This document shows positions 32,706-41,879 of a stretch of DNA of 64,000 nt, piece by piece. Within the stretch, counting starts at the first letter, position 1. The number at the start of each line of letters is the position of its first letter. Under the pieces are notes generated by a model. The model worked only from the letters and a program-made list of their open reading frames with translations, made no database searches and was not told the origin of the DNA. The DNA comes from Isoptericola sp044389085 (GTDB lineage: Bacteria > Actinomycetota > Actinomycetes > Actinomycetales > Cellulomonadaceae). A program made the translations under genes and the position numbers. The stretch lies in NCBI RefSeq assembly GCF_044389085.1, contig NZ_JBIRXP010000005.1, forward strand, positions 186,001-250,000, written 5' to 3'.

Positions 32706-33395
32706 TCACACCTCGCCGAAACCGCCCTCGACCAGCCCGACGACGGTCGCCACGGCGTCGTGCGCGTCCGCCCCGCGCGCGGCGACCTCCACCTCGGTGC
32801 CGGCCGTGGTGCCCAGCGCCATGAGCTGCAGCACGCTCGTCGCGTCGACGCCCTGCACGGTGACCGGCCCGCCGAACGCCGCCGCGGCGCGTGCGACGAC
32901 CGCCGCCGGCCGGGCGTGCAGGCCGAGCGGGTTGCGGACCACGACCCGCGCCGACACGACCTCGGCGTCTGTGCGGCCCTCATCGGCAGCCGGAGCCGCC
33001 GCGGCGGGTGCCGCCGACGCGCCCGCCCCCTCGGCGGCCGCCAGCACGGCGTCCAGGCCGCCGCCCTGCTGTGCCGCGACCGCCGCGGCGACGGCGCCCT
33101 CGACGAACGGCGCCTCGGCGAGGCGCACCCGGCCGGCCAGGTCCTCGTCGACCTCGAGCGCCGTCTCGACGGTCAGCACGGCGGAGCCCAGGTCGGCCAG
33201 GACGACGACGCCGTCGACGTCCGGCAGCGCGCGCCCGAGGGCGTCCTGGACGACCTCGAGCGACGTGCCCAGGCCACCCGCGCCGTCGCCGGCGCCGCTC
33301 ACCAGGACGACGTCGGGCGCCATCTCGCGGGCCAGCTCGACCGCGCCCTCGGCCAACCGCGCCGAGTGGGAGACCAGCAGCAGCCCGACGCTCAC
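32706..33395 (-). CDS. dhaM: PTS-dependent dihydroxyacetone kinase phosphotransferase DhaM (EIIA-HPr fusion)
   Basis: A 229-residue fusion. The N-terminal mannose-type EIIA domain has phospho-accepting H10 in LLLVSHSARLAEG and DLGSAVLTVE. An Ala/Pro linker (about 122-142) joins it to an HPr domain with H160 in NPLGLHARPAAVVARAAAAF. It takes phosphate from PTS enzyme I through HPr and passes it to DhaL-bound ADP. The EI domain found in some longer DhaM proteins is absent. The GTG start overlaps the dhaL stop. Confidence 0.92.
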   Translation of the reverse strand: MSVGLLLVSHSARLAEGAVELAREMAPDVVLVSGAGDGAGGLGTSLEVVQDALGRALPDVDGVVVLADLGSAVLTVETALEVDEDLAGRVRLAEAPFVEGAVAAAVAAQQGGGLDAVLAAAEGAGASAAPAAAAPAADEGRTDAEVVSARVVVRNPLGLHARPAAVVARAAAAFGGPVTVQGVDATSVLQLMALGTTAGTEVEVAARGADAHDAVATVVGLVEGGFGEV

Positions 33396-34081
33396 TCCCC
33401 GACCGCCTCCGACTCGCTGCCGTCGGCCACGGGCTCGGGCTCGGCGTCGAGCGCAGCGTCCCACGCGGCGCGCAGCACCAGCGCCGTCGAGCGTGCGCCC
33501 GGGTCCTCGTGGCCCGCGCTCCGCTCCCCCAGGTACGACGCCCGGCCCTTGGTCGCCACGAGCGGGATCGTCCCCGTCGCGCCCGCGTCGGCCGCCTCGG
33601 CGGCTGCCCGCAGCACGTCCACCGGGTCCTGCCCGGCGTCCGCGGCGGCGGTGGCCGCGTCCACCGCGGGCGCGAGGGCGTCGACCATCGTCTTCTCGCC
33701 CACCTGCGCCTTGCCGCGCGACGTCACGCCCTCCAGCGCGGCGTCGAGCAGCACGACCACCCCGGACCCGTCGACGCTGGGGCGGGCCGACCGCTTCGCC
33801 GCGCGCAGGAACGCGGTCCCGTACAGGGGGCCGGAGGCGCCGCCGACCTTCGACATGAGGGTGGTCGCGACGAGCATCAGCACGTCCCCCACCTCCGCGC
33901 GCTCCGGCGCACCGGCGTCGTCCAGCTTGGCGAGCACGGCCTGGAACCCGCGGTGCAGGTTCTCCCCGTGGTCGCCGTCCCCGATCTGCCGGTCGAGCTC
34001 CGTGAGCTCGTCCTTCGACCCCGCCACGACGTCGGCGGTGCGCCGCACCCAACGCTCCGCCCATGCCACGTCGAGACCCAT
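33392..34081 (-). CDS. dhaL: Dihydroxyacetone kinase subunit DhaL
   Basis: A 229-residue DhaL (Dak2) subunit holding a permanently bound ADP that is rephosphorylated by DhaM. The Mg-ADP aspartates are seen in ELDRQIGDGDHGENLHRG (D30, D35, D37), with the nucleotide loop MSKVGGASGPLYGTAFLRAA. GGAGG stands about 11 bases before the ATG. 41 bases downstream of dhaK, overlapping dhaM. Confidence 0.94.
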   Translation of the reverse strand: MGLDVAWAERWVRRTADVVAGSKDELTELDRQIGDGDHGENLHRGFQAVLAKLDDAGAPERAEVGDVLMLVATTLMSKVGGASGPLYGTAFLRAAKRSARPSVDGSGVVVLLDAALEGVTSRGKAQVGEKTMVDALAPAVDAATAAADAGQDPVDVLRAAAEAADAGATGTIPLVATKGRASYLGERSAGHEDPGARSTALVLRAAWDAALDAEPEPVADGSESEAVGE

Positions 34082-34122
34082 GACCGCACGCCTCCTCGCC
34101 TCGGGGCGCCCCGCGGCGCCCG

Positions 34123-35118
34123 TCACCAGTGCAACGCCGCCGTGCGCACCGGCGCGTCCCACAGCTCCCGCAGCTCGTCGTCCAGCCGCAGCACCGTGAT
34201 CGACGCGCCCTGCATCTCCAGCGACGTCACGTAGTTGCCCACGAGCGACCGGGAGACGGTGACCCCGCGCTCCTCGAGCAGCCCGCGCGCTCGACCATAG
34301 ACGACGTAGAGCTCGGACAGCGGCGTGCCGCCCATCCCGTTGACGAACAGCAGCACGTCGTCGCCGCCGTCCAGGTGGAGGTCGTCGGCGACCGGGTCCA
34401 GCAGGCTGCGCGTGATCTCGGCGGCACCGGCGTAGGGGATGCGGTGCCGGCCCGGCTCGCCGTGGATGCCGATCCCGATCTCGACCTCCTCGTCGGGCAG
34501 GTCGAACGACGGCTTCCCGACGTGCGGCACCGTGCACGCGGAGAGCGCCACACCCATGCTGCGGACGTTCGCCACCACCCGGCCGGCGATCTCGGTGACG
34601 GCGCCCAGGTCGTCCCCCCGCGCAGCGGCGGCGCCCGCGATCTTCTCCACGCAGACGGTGCCGGCCACGCCCCGGCGGCCGGCCGTGTACAGCGAGTCCT
34701 CGACGGCGACGTCGTCGTTGACGAGGATCGTCGTCACCTGCGACCCCTCCGCCTCGACGAGCTCCACCGCCGTCTCGAAGTTGAGCACGTCGCCCGTGTA
34801 GTTCTTCACGATCGCCACGACGCCGGCGCCGGTGTCCGCTCCGAGGATCGCCGGGACGATCTGGTCCGGCGTGGGCGAGGTGAACACCGCACCGGGGACG
34901 GCGGCGTCGAGCATCCCGTCGCCGACGAACCCGGCGTGCAGCGGCTCGTGGCCGGAGCCTCCCCCGCTGACCAGGCCGACCTTGCCCGCGACGGGGCCTC
35001 CGGCACGGGTGACGTACACGGGCTCGTCGTGCACGTCGACCAGGTCGGCGTGCGCCAGCCCGAATCCGGCCAGCGAGTCGGTCACCGCGTCCGTGGGGTC
35101 GTCGAGCAGCTTCTTCAT
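34123..35118 (-). CDS. dhaK: Dihydroxyacetone kinase subunit DhaK
   Basis: A 331-residue substrate-binding subunit. It binds dihydroxyacetone covalently as a hemiaminal through H219 in IGIGIHGEPGRHRIP. Other family motifs are VGLVSGGGSGHEPLHAGFVG near residue 50 and VKNYTGDVLNFE. The complex makes dihydroxyacetone phosphate for glycolysis. GGAGG lies 7 bases before the ATG. First gene of dhaKLM, 141 bases after the folC stop on the same strand. Confidence 0.95.
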   Translation of the reverse strand: MKKLLDDPTDAVTDSLAGFGLAHADLVDVHDEPVYVTRAGGPVAGKVGLVSGGGSGHEPLHAGFVGDGMLDAAVPGAVFTSPTPDQIVPAILGADTGAGVVAIVKNYTGDVLNFETAVELVEAEGSQVTTILVNDDVAVEDSLYTAGRRGVAGTVCVEKIAGAAAARGDDLGAVTEIAGRVVANVRSMGVALSACTVPHVGKPSFDLPDEEVEIGIGIHGEPGRHRIPYAGAAEITRSLLDPVADDLHLDGGDDVLLFVNGMGGTPLSELYVVYGRARGLLEERGVTVSRSLVGNYVTSLEMQGASITVLRLDDELRELWDAPVRTAALHW

Positions 35119-35186
35119 GTCGTGCCTCCTCGCGTGCCGCCGCCGTGCTCCCTGGCGGCCTGCCCCCATCCAACACCCGGTGGGCA

Positions 35187-35213
35187 CGGCACGCAGCGCC
35201 CTGCCGCGTGCCG
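35187..35213 (-). terminator. Candidate folC terminator
   Basis: Arms CGGCACGC and GCGTGCCG with an 11-base loop lie 47 bases after the folC stop and 69 bases before dhaK. Weak by itself. Confidence 0.4.
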
Positions 35214-35259
35214 GGCGGGTGATCGTGCTCGTGCCCCTGGGCGCGCCCGTCCGGTGCCG

Positions 35260-36696
35260 TCAGCCGCGGCCGAGGAGGACCCGCGCGTCCGCGACCGTGA
35301 TCACGGAGCCCGTGACGAGGACGCCGCGCCCCGTGCCGACGCCGACCTGGTCGCCGCTCTCGGCGAGGTCGGCCGCGACCTGCAGCGCCTCGTCGAGCCG
35401 CGCGGCGGTCCGCACGCGGTCCTCGCCGAAGATGTCGCGGGCCACCTCGAGGAGGTCCTCGGGGTCCGCGGAACGCGCCGACGAGTTCCTCGTGAGGACC
35501 AGCTCCGTGAGCGCGGGCTCGAGCGTCGCCAGCAGGCCCTCGGCGTCCTTGTCCGCCATGACCGCGACGACGCCGACCAGACGGGGCAGGTCGAACTCCT
35601 CGTCGAGCGCGTCGACGAGCGCCTGCGCGCCGTGGGGGTTGTGCGCCGCGTCGACCAGCACGGTCGGGCTGGAGCGGACCACCTCGAGCCGGCCCGGCAC
35701 GACGACGTCGGCGAACGCCGTCTCCACCACCCCGCCGTCGAGCGCCCGTCCGCCGAGCAGCGCCTCCACGGCGGCGAGCGCGAGCAGCGCGTTGTGGGCC
35801 TGGTACTCGCCGTGCAGCGGCACCAGCACCTCTGTGTACAGCCCCGCGGGGGTGCGCAGGTCGACGAGCTGCCCGCCGACGGCCGCACGACGGCCGGCCA
35901 CCTCGAGCTCGACGCCCTCGCGCAGCAGGTGCGCGGAGACCTCCGAGGCGCGCTCGCGCAGGATCTCGTCGACGACGACCTCCTGCTCGGCGCTCACGAC
36001 CGTGGCGCCCTCCTTGACGATCCCGGACTTCTCCGTGGCGATCTCGGCGAGGGTGGAGCCGAGCCAGCGCTCGTGGTCGATGCCGACCGGGGTGAGCACG
36101 GCGACCTCGCCGTCGACGACGTTCGTGGAGTCCCAGCGCCCGCCCATGCCGACCTCGACCACCGCGACGTCGACGGGTGCGTCCGCGAAGGCGGCGATCG
36201 CCATCACCGTGAGCACCTCGAAGAAGCTCAGGCGCGGGCCGCCCGCCGCCTGCGACTCGCGGTCGACGACGCCGAGGTACGGCGCGACGTCCTCGAACAC
36301 CTCGACGAACCGGGCGGCGCTCAGCGGCTCGCCGTCCACCTGGATGCGCTCGGTGACGCTCGTGAGGTGGGGCGAGGTGAACAGGCCGGTGCGCAGTCCG
36401 TGCTCGCGCACCAGGCGCTCGGTCATGCGCGCCGTCGACGACTTGCCGTTGGTGCCCGTCAGGTGGATGGCGCGGAACGCGTGCTGCGGGTCGCCCAGCA
36501 GCTCCAGCACGCGCCGCACGCGGTCCAGCGTCGGGTCGATGTCGTGCTCCGGCGCCCGCGACATGATCTCCGCGTAGACCTCGCGCAGCGACTCGGCCGC
36601 GACGGCGTCCTCCGCGACCTGCCGCGCGGCCTTCCGCTCGGCGGTCCGGGCCTTGCGCGCGGCGGACGAGGGCTTGTTCTCAGCGTCGGGGGTCAC
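35260..36696 (-). CDS. folC: Dihydrofolate synthase/folylpolyglutamate synthase
   Basis: A 478-residue Mur-ligase-fold enzyme that adds glutamate to dihydropteroate and to folates. The ATP loop is IHLTGTNGKSSTARM; others are LFTSPHLTSVTERIQVDG, EVGMGGRWDSTNVV, GIDHERWLG and VLVDAAHNPHGAQAL. The about 60-residue N-terminal extension is basic and probably partly disordered. The start is GTG. In related genomes folC directly precedes DUF4233. Confidence 0.94.
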   Translation of the reverse strand: MTPDAENKPSSAARKARTAERKAARQVAEDAVAAESLREVYAEIMSRAPEHDIDPTLDRVRRVLELLGDPQHAFRAIHLTGTNGKSSTARMTERLVREHGLRTGLFTSPHLTSVTERIQVDGEPLSAARFVEVFEDVAPYLGVVDRESQAAGGPRLSFFEVLTVMAIAAFADAPVDVAVVEVGMGGRWDSTNVVDGEVAVLTPVGIDHERWLGSTLAEIATEKSGIVKEGATVVSAEQEVVVDEILRERASEVSAHLLREGVELEVAGRRAAVGGQLVDLRTPAGLYTEVLVPLHGEYQAHNALLALAAVEALLGGRALDGGVVETAFADVVVPGRLEVVRSSPTVLVDAAHNPHGAQALVDALDEEFDLPRLVGVVAVMADKDAEGLLATLEPALTELVLTRNSSARSADPEDLLEVARDIFGEDRVRTAARLDEALQVAADLAESGDQVGVGTGRGVLVTGSVITVADARVLLGRG

Positions 36697-36736
36697 CCCC
36701 GAAGGATAGGCGCTGCGCGCCCGTCGACGGCGGCGG

Positions 36737-37213
36737 TCAGCGCGGCGAGAGCACCACGACCGGGGTCTCGCCGGCGCGGTGCGCGGCGAACCGGTCGATC
36801 TCGCCCCAGCCCTGGTGGCGGCCGGCGAGGGCCCACAGCCGGTCGCGCTCCTCCCCCTGGGCCGCCGACGCGCGCACGGGGCGCGGACCGTCCACCGTGT
36901 CCACCTCGGCGTCCGGGTGCGCCCGCAGGTTGAGCCACCAGGCCGGGGGCGGGTCGCCCCAGCCGTTCATCGCCAGGGTCACGTACCTGCCCTCGTCCTC
37001 GACGTAGCCGAGGATGACGGCGCGATCCTCGCCGCTGCGGCGCCCGACGACGCGCAGCCGCAGCATGCCGAACCTGCCGCCCGGGGTGGGACGGCGCAGG
37101 GGCCACCGGCCGCCGCTGATCCGGTAGCCGGCGCGCTGGACGGCCCACGCCGTCCGGACGAACCAGCGCGGTGGGACGAAGGGGCGCTTCTCGGGGGCGG
37201 GTGTCGCGACCAT
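36737..37213 (-). CDS. Deazaflavin (F420)-dependent nitroreductase family protein
   Basis: A 158-residue protein of the Ddn/DUF385 split-barrel family that uses reduced F420. The core reads LRLRVVGRRSGEDRAVILGYVEDEGRYVTLAMNGWGDPPPAWWLNLRAHPDAEVDTVDG, in which the aligned RRSGxxRxV, the NWG-like NGWG and the HP element are family-typical. GAGGAG stands 5 bases before the ATG. It lies between ileS and folC, followed by folC after 40 bases. Physiological substrate unknown. Confidence 0.85.
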   Translation of the reverse strand: MVATPAPEKRPFVPPRWFVRTAWAVQRAGYRISGGRWPLRRPTPGGRFGMLRLRVVGRRSGEDRAVILGYVEDEGRYVTLAMNGWGDPPPAWWLNLRAHPDAEVDTVDGPRPVRASAAQGEERDRLWALAGRHQGWGEIDRFAAHRAGETPVVVLSPR

Positions 37214-37290
37214 GCGGACTCCTCGCGGGCGTCGGCGCCGACGCGCCGGGGAGCACCAGCGTAGTCCGCCGTACGGCCCCCGCACAGGCT

Positions 37291-37347
37291 CGAGCGTCTC
37301 CGTCGGTCAGGGTCCCGCGGGTGAATCCTGACCGACGGAGATGCTCG
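37291..37347. terminator. Long palindrome after ileS
   Basis: Arms of 21 bases (37291-37311 and 37327-37347), one mismatch, 15-base loop. The arm reads CTCCGTCGGTCAGG near the loop. It begins 10 bases beyond the ileS stop, a terminator position, but lacks a U-tract and is unusually long. See findings for the relation to other long palindromes. Confidence 0.65.
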
Positions 37348-37356
37348 GCAGGCGGG

Positions 37357-40300
37357 TCAGCGCTTGGCCACCCGCACCGCACGCTCGCCGTCGCCCGCCG
37401 ACACCGCGAGCTCGAGGGCGAGGGTCTCGCGGGCGATGAGGTCGCGGTGCGTCTCCACCGCGGCGACGTGCTCGGCCGGGACGTCGAGCTCCAGCGCGAT
37501 GCGGTCGCTCACCTCGAGCCCCGCGGCCTTGCGGGCGTCCTGGACGTCGCGGATGACGTCGCGGGCGTAGCCCTCGGCCCGCAGGGCGTCGTCGAGCGCG
37601 AGGTCGAGCACGACGAACCCGCCGCCCGGGAGCACGGACGCGGCGACGTGCTCGCCGGCCGCGTCGCCCACCACGGTGGTGAGCTCGTACTCCGGCTCGA
37701 GCAGGGGCTCGTCGCCGGCGTCGGTCGTGACGACGACGGTGCCGTCGTCCTCGCGGCGCCAGGCGCCCGCCTTCGCGGCCTTGATGACGGCCTGGACGCC
37801 GCGGCCCAGCCGCGGGCCGGCGGCCCGGGCGTTGACGGCGAGGCGCTCGGTGATGCCGAACCGCTCGGACGCGTCCGCGTCGGCCTCCACGAGGTCGACC
37901 GCCTTGACGTTGAGCTCCGACGTCAGCAGGCCGACGTAGTCCGCGAGCGCCGCCGGGTCCGGAACTGCCACCGTGAGGCGCGCCAGCGGCTGGCGCACCC
38001 GCAGCTGGTTCGCCTTGCGCAGCGCGAGCGCGCTGGACACCACGGCGCGCACCTCGTCCATCGCGGCGACAAGCTCGTCGTCGCGCACCAGGGCGGCGTC
38101 CACGGCGCCGTCCGTCGAGGGCCAGTCGGTGAGGTGCACCGAGCGGCCGCCGGTGAGCCCGCGCCAGACCTCCTCGGTGAGGAGCGGGGCCAGCGGGGCC
38201 ATGACGCGGGTGAGCGTCTCCAGCGCCGTGTACAGCGTGTCGAACGCGTCGGCGTCCTCGGCCCAGAACCGGTCGCGCTGGGTGCGCACGTACCAGTTGG
38301 TGAGCACGTCGAGGTGCTCGCGCACGGACTCGCACGCGCCCCCGATGTCGTAGGCGTCGAGCTGCGCGGTCACCTTCGCCACGAGGTCGTGGGTGCGCGC
38401 CAGCAGGTACCGGTCGAGGGCAGGCATCCCGGGCACCCGCTCGGCCGTGACGGGCTTCGCGGTGTAGCCCGCGCCGTCCCCCTCGGAACCGGTCGCGCTG
38501 TTCGCGTACAGGGTGAAGAAGTAGTACGTGCTCCACAGCGGCAGCAGCACCTGGCGCACGGCGTCGCGGATGCCCTCCTCCGTGACGACGAGGTTGCCTC
38601 CGCGCAGGATCGGGCTGGCCATGAGGAACCAGCGCATCGCGTCGGAACCGTCGCGGTCGAACACCTCGGAGACGTCCGGGTAGTTGCGCAGCGACTTGCT
38701 CATCTTGCGACCGTCGGAGCCCAGCACGATGCCGTGCGAGACGGCGCTGCGGAACGCCGGCCGGTCGAACAGCGCCGTGGCGAGCACGTGCAGCGTGTAG
38801 AACCAGCCGCGCGTCTGGCCGATGTACTCGACGATGAAGTCGCCCGGGTAGTGGTGCTCGAACCAGTCCGCGTTCTCGAACGGGTAGTGCACCTGGGCGT
38901 ACGGCATGGAGCCGGAGTCGACCCACACGTCCATGACGTCCTCGACGCGGCGCATCGTGGACTTCCCCGTCGGGTCGTCGGGGTTCGGGCGGGTGAGGTC
39001 GTCGACGAACGGGCGGTGCAGGTCGGGCTCGCCGTCGGCGTTGAGCGGGAGGCGGCCGAAGTCGCGCTCGATCTCCTCCAGCGACCCGTAGACGTCAATG
39101 CGCGGGTGGGCCGGGTCGTCGCTCTTCCACACGGGCACGGGCGAGCCCCAGAACCGGTTGCGCGTGATCGACCAGTCGCGGGCGTTCTCCAGCCACTTGC
39201 CGAACTGGCCGTGCTGGATGTGCTCGGGCGTCCACGAGATCTCCTCGTTGAGCTCGAGCATGCGCTCCTTGATCTTGGTGACCTCGACGAACCACGAGGA
39301 CACACCCATGTACATCAGCGGCTGCCGGCAGCGCCAGCAGTGCGGGTAGGAGTGCGCGTAGGACTCGCGACGCAGCAGCACCGTGCCTGTCGTCGTGGAG
39401 CCGGCGTCGGCCTCCCCGCGGGTGCGGGCCTTGAGGTGGTCGATGATAGGCAGGTTCGCGTCGAAGACCTGCAGCCCGGCGTACTCGTCGACCGGGTGCG
39501 TGAACTTGCCGTCCGCGCCCACGGGCATGACGGACGCGACACCCTCCCGGTCGCAGACGACCTTGTCGTCCTCGCCGAACGCGCCGGCGCTGTGCACCAG
39601 GCCGGTGCCGTCCGTCGTCGTGACGAAGTCCGCCTCGACCACGCGGTGCGCGCGCTCGCGGCCCTCGTAGTAGGAGAACGGCGGGGTGTACGAGGTCTGC
39701 AGCAGCTCGCGGCCGGTGAGGCGCCCGACGACGCGCGGCGCCTCCTCGCCCTCGTCGGTCAGCTCGCGGGCGTACGCGTCCACGCGCGCCTCGGCGAGCA
39801 CGTACCGCTGCGGCGTGCCCGTGAACGAGGACTCGACGACGACGTACTCGATGTCCGTGCCGACCATGACGAGCAGGTTGGACGGCAGCGTCCACGGCGT
39901 CGTCGTCCAGACGAGCAGCTTGTCGCCGGGGCGGACGACGTCCTGGCCGGCCGGCACCGTCGTGACGTCGAACCCGACGGTCACCGCCGGGTCCTGGCGC
40001 GTCTGGTAGACGTCGTCGTCCATGCGCAGCTCGTGGTTGCTCAACGGCGTCTGGTCGTTCCAGCAGTACGGCAGCACGCGGAAGTCCTCGTACACGAGGC
40101 CCGCGTCGTAGAGCTTCTTGAAGCCCCACAGCACCGACTCCATGTAGGTGACGTTGAGCGTCTTGTAGTCGTGGTCGAAGTCGACCCAGCGCGCCTGCCG
40201 GGTGACGTAGTCGCGCCACTCGGAGGTGTACTTGAGCACCGACGAGCGGCAGGCGGCGTTGAACTTCTCGATCCCCAGCTCGAGGATCTCGTCCTTGGTC

Positions 40301-40674
40301 TTGATGCCGAGCTGGCTCATCGCCTCGAGCTCGGCGGGCAGGCCGTGCGTGTCCCAGCCGAACCGGCGCTCCACGTGCTTGCCGCGCATCGTCTGGTAGC
40401 GCGGGACGACGTCCTTGGCATAGCCGGTGAGCAGGTGGCCGTAGTGCGGCAGCCCGTTGGCGAACGGCGGGCCGTCGTAGAAGACGAACTCGTTGCTGCC
40501 GTTCTCGCCGGCCGGGTTCTTCTCGACCGAGGCGCGGAACGTGTCGTCGGCGGCCCAGAAGTCCAGCACCTCGCGCTCGATGGCCGGCAGGTCCGGGGAC
40601 GCGGGGACGCCGGCGATGCCGAAGGCGGCGCCCCGCTGAGACGGGTCGGACGAACGGTGCTGCGGATAGGCCAT
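37357..40674 (-). CDS. ileS: Isoleucyl-tRNA synthetase
   Basis: A 1105-residue class I synthetase. The HIGH-type motif is GLPHYGHLLTG, the editing (CP1) domain contains VWTTTPWTLPSNL, and the KMSKS loop is DGRKMSKSLRN. The anticodon-binding domain and long C-terminal extension lack the zinc cysteines of the bacterial type, so this is the eukaryote-like ileS2 class typical of actinobacteria. The ATG at 40674 has AGGAGC upstream. Expression is controlled by a T-box leader. Confidence 0.95.
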   Translation of the reverse strand: MAYPQHRSSDPSQRGAAFGIAGVPASPDLPAIEREVLDFWAADDTFRASVEKNPAGENGSNEFVFYDGPPFANGLPHYGHLLTGYAKDVVPRYQTMRGKHVERRFGWDTHGLPAELEAMSQLGIKTKDEILELGIEKFNAACRSSVLKYTSEWRDYVTRQARWVDFDHDYKTLNVTYMESVLWGFKKLYDAGLVYEDFRVLPYCWNDQTPLSNHELRMDDDVYQTRQDPAVTVGFDVTTVPAGQDVVRPGDKLLVWTTTPWTLPSNLLVMVGTDIEYVVVESSFTGTPQRYVLAEARVDAYARELTDEGEEAPRVVGRLTGRELLQTSYTPPFSYYEGRERAHRVVEADFVTTTDGTGLVHSAGAFGEDDKVVCDREGVASVMPVGADGKFTHPVDEYAGLQVFDANLPIIDHLKARTRGEADAGSTTTGTVLLRRESYAHSYPHCWRCRQPLMYMGVSSWFVEVTKIKERMLELNEEISWTPEHIQHGQFGKWLENARDWSITRNRFWGSPVPVWKSDDPAHPRIDVYGSLEEIERDFGRLPLNADGEPDLHRPFVDDLTRPNPDDPTGKSTMRRVEDVMDVWVDSGSMPYAQVHYPFENADWFEHHYPGDFIVEYIGQTRGWFYTLHVLATALFDRPAFRSAVSHGIVLGSDGRKMSKSLRNYPDVSEVFDRDGSDAMRWFLMASPILRGGNLVVTEEGIRDAVRQVLLPLWSTYYFFTLYANSATGSEGDGAGYTAKPVTAERVPGMPALDRYLLARTHDLVAKVTAQLDAYDIGGACESVREHLDVLTNWYVRTQRDRFWAEDADAFDTLYTALETLTRVMAPLAPLLTEEVWRGLTGGRSVHLTDWPSTDGAVDAALVRDDELVAAMDEVRAVVSSALALRKANQLRVRQPLARLTVAVPDPAALADYVGLLTSELNVKAVDLVEADADASERFGITERLAVNARAAGPRLGRGVQAVIKAAKAGAWRREDDGTVVVTTDAGDEPLLEPEYELTTVVGDAAGEHVAASVLPGGGFVVLDLALDDALRAEGYARDVIRDVQDARKAAGLEVSDRIALELDVPAEHVAAVETHRDLIARETLALELAVSAGDGERAVRVAKR

Positions 40675-40724
40675 GGGTGGGCTCCTGTGCGGACGAGCTG
40701 GCGGTCGGTGGTACGACGTCGGTG

Positions 40725-40918
40725 CTGCTGTGCGAGGACGACGCCCCGCCCCGGAGGGCGCGGTTCCGCGGTACCACCTCGCTTGCGGACGCCGGTCGTG
40801 CTGGCGTCCGCCGCTCATCGGAGGCTGTGACGGGCCTACCCGTCCGGTTCTACTGAGAGTGCGTGTGCGCTCGGTTCTTCCGGAGGCTCACCGGTGATGG
40901 CCGGGTCGATGCCTGTGA
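40725..40918 (-). promoter_or_regulatory. T-box leader of ileS (ultrashort stem I, translational type)
   Basis: On the minus strand the T-box sequence AGGTGGTACCGCGG occupies 40766-40779, followed by a CGTCCTCG element. About 115 bases upstream is a short stem CCGG/CCGG with an ATC isoleucine specifier (40896-40898), then CTCCGGAAGAACC. This arrangement matches actinobacterial ileS T-boxes that expose the ribosome binding site when tRNA-Ile is uncharged. A TACCAT -10-like element at 40923-40928 could start the leader. Confidence 0.85.
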
Positions 40919-40983
40919 CTCCATGGTAGCCAGTCGCGCAAGCGCGAGGACGACGCGTGTTCGGGATCGAGGAGGAGGCGACG

Positions 40984-41841
40984 TTGACGTTCACCGTGCT
41001 GGCAAGCAACAGGTCGACCGGCGAGGTCGGGGCGGCCGCTGCGAGCTTCGTCCTGGCAGTCGGGGCCCGGGTCCCCGTGGTCGTCCGTGGGAGAGGCGCC
41101 GCGGCTGTGCAGGGCGGAGCGCCCCTGGCCCTCCGCGACGTCGTGCGACGACGACTCCTCGCCGGCCACACCGCGCAGATCATCGTGGACTCTCTGGCCC
41201 CCGATCTCCCCGAGGATGCGCAGATCGGCGTCGTCGACTCGGCCGGCCGGACCGCCGTCCGCAGTGGACGCGCGTTGGAGCCGCACGTCTCCGTGGCGCA
41301 CGGACCGGGGATCCTGGTGCTGGCGAACCTCATGGAACGGTCGGCTGTCGCCGCTGCTGCGCTCGACGCCGCGGCCGGACGACACGAGTCCGACCACCTG
41401 GCCGACGGCCTGCTCGCGGCACTGCGCGCCTCCGACGAGATGGGTGGTGACGTGCGAGGACGCCTGTCCGCCGCCATGGTGATCCGGGGCCCGCGCGACG
41501 TCGACCTCCGTGTGGATCATGACCCGCGGCCGGTCCCCACCCTCCGGCGGCTCCATCGGGTCCATCTGGCCCACGCGGCTCTCGAGAGAACGCGGCAGGT
41601 CCACGGCGTGTACCAGGACCTTGACGTGGTGCGCCACGCCCACGGGCTCGCGCCCGACGACCCGGTCTGTCTCGGTGCGCTCGTCCTGGCCCTGCTCCGG
41701 TCCGGCGGCGTCGACGAGGCCGTCGCCCCGGCACGGCAGCTGCTGCGCGTGGAGGGGAGACTGCCCGTCCGCCTGCGACGGGCGGCCGAAGGAGGCACCG
41801 TCGACGCGACCCTGGTCGAGTCTCTCCTCCAGCGCCTGTAG
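40984..41841 (+). CDS. DUF1028 family protein (Ntn-hydrolase-like)
   Basis: A 285-residue protein whose first 180 residues match DUF1028: TFTVLASNRSTGEVGAAAASFVLAVGARVPVVVRGRGAAAVQG, then LERS-like and the DDHADGLLAAL region. Members look like Ntn-hydrolases of unknown substrate. The remaining 100 residues contain tetratricopeptide-like helices. I prefer the TTG at 40984, with GGAGGAGG 5 bases upstream and a family-like N-terminus; a GTG at 40957 is the alternative. It is divergent from ileS. Confidence 0.78.
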   Translation: MTFTVLASNRSTGEVGAAAASFVLAVGARVPVVVRGRGAAAVQGGAPLALRDVVRRRLLAGHTAQIIVDSLAPDLPEDAQIGVVDSAGRTAVRSGRALEPHVSVAHGPGILVLANLMERSAVAAAALDAAAGRHESDHLADGLLAALRASDEMGGDVRGRLSAAMVIRGPRDVDLRVDHDPRPVPTLRRLHRVHLAHAALERTRQVHGVYQDLDVVRHAHGLAPDDPVCLGALVLALLRSGGVDEAVAPARQLLRVEGRLPVRLRRAAEGGTVDATLVESLLQRL

Positions 41842-41879
41842 GTGGCCACCGCCCGGCCGTTCCCACGTCCTCGCCTACC

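Noticed and set aside
32706..35118. Glycerol dehydrogenase or dha regulator within the dhaKLM insertion
   Set aside because: Only dhaK, dhaL and dhaM are present. The adjacent TetR gene has its own operator and points toward the exporter.
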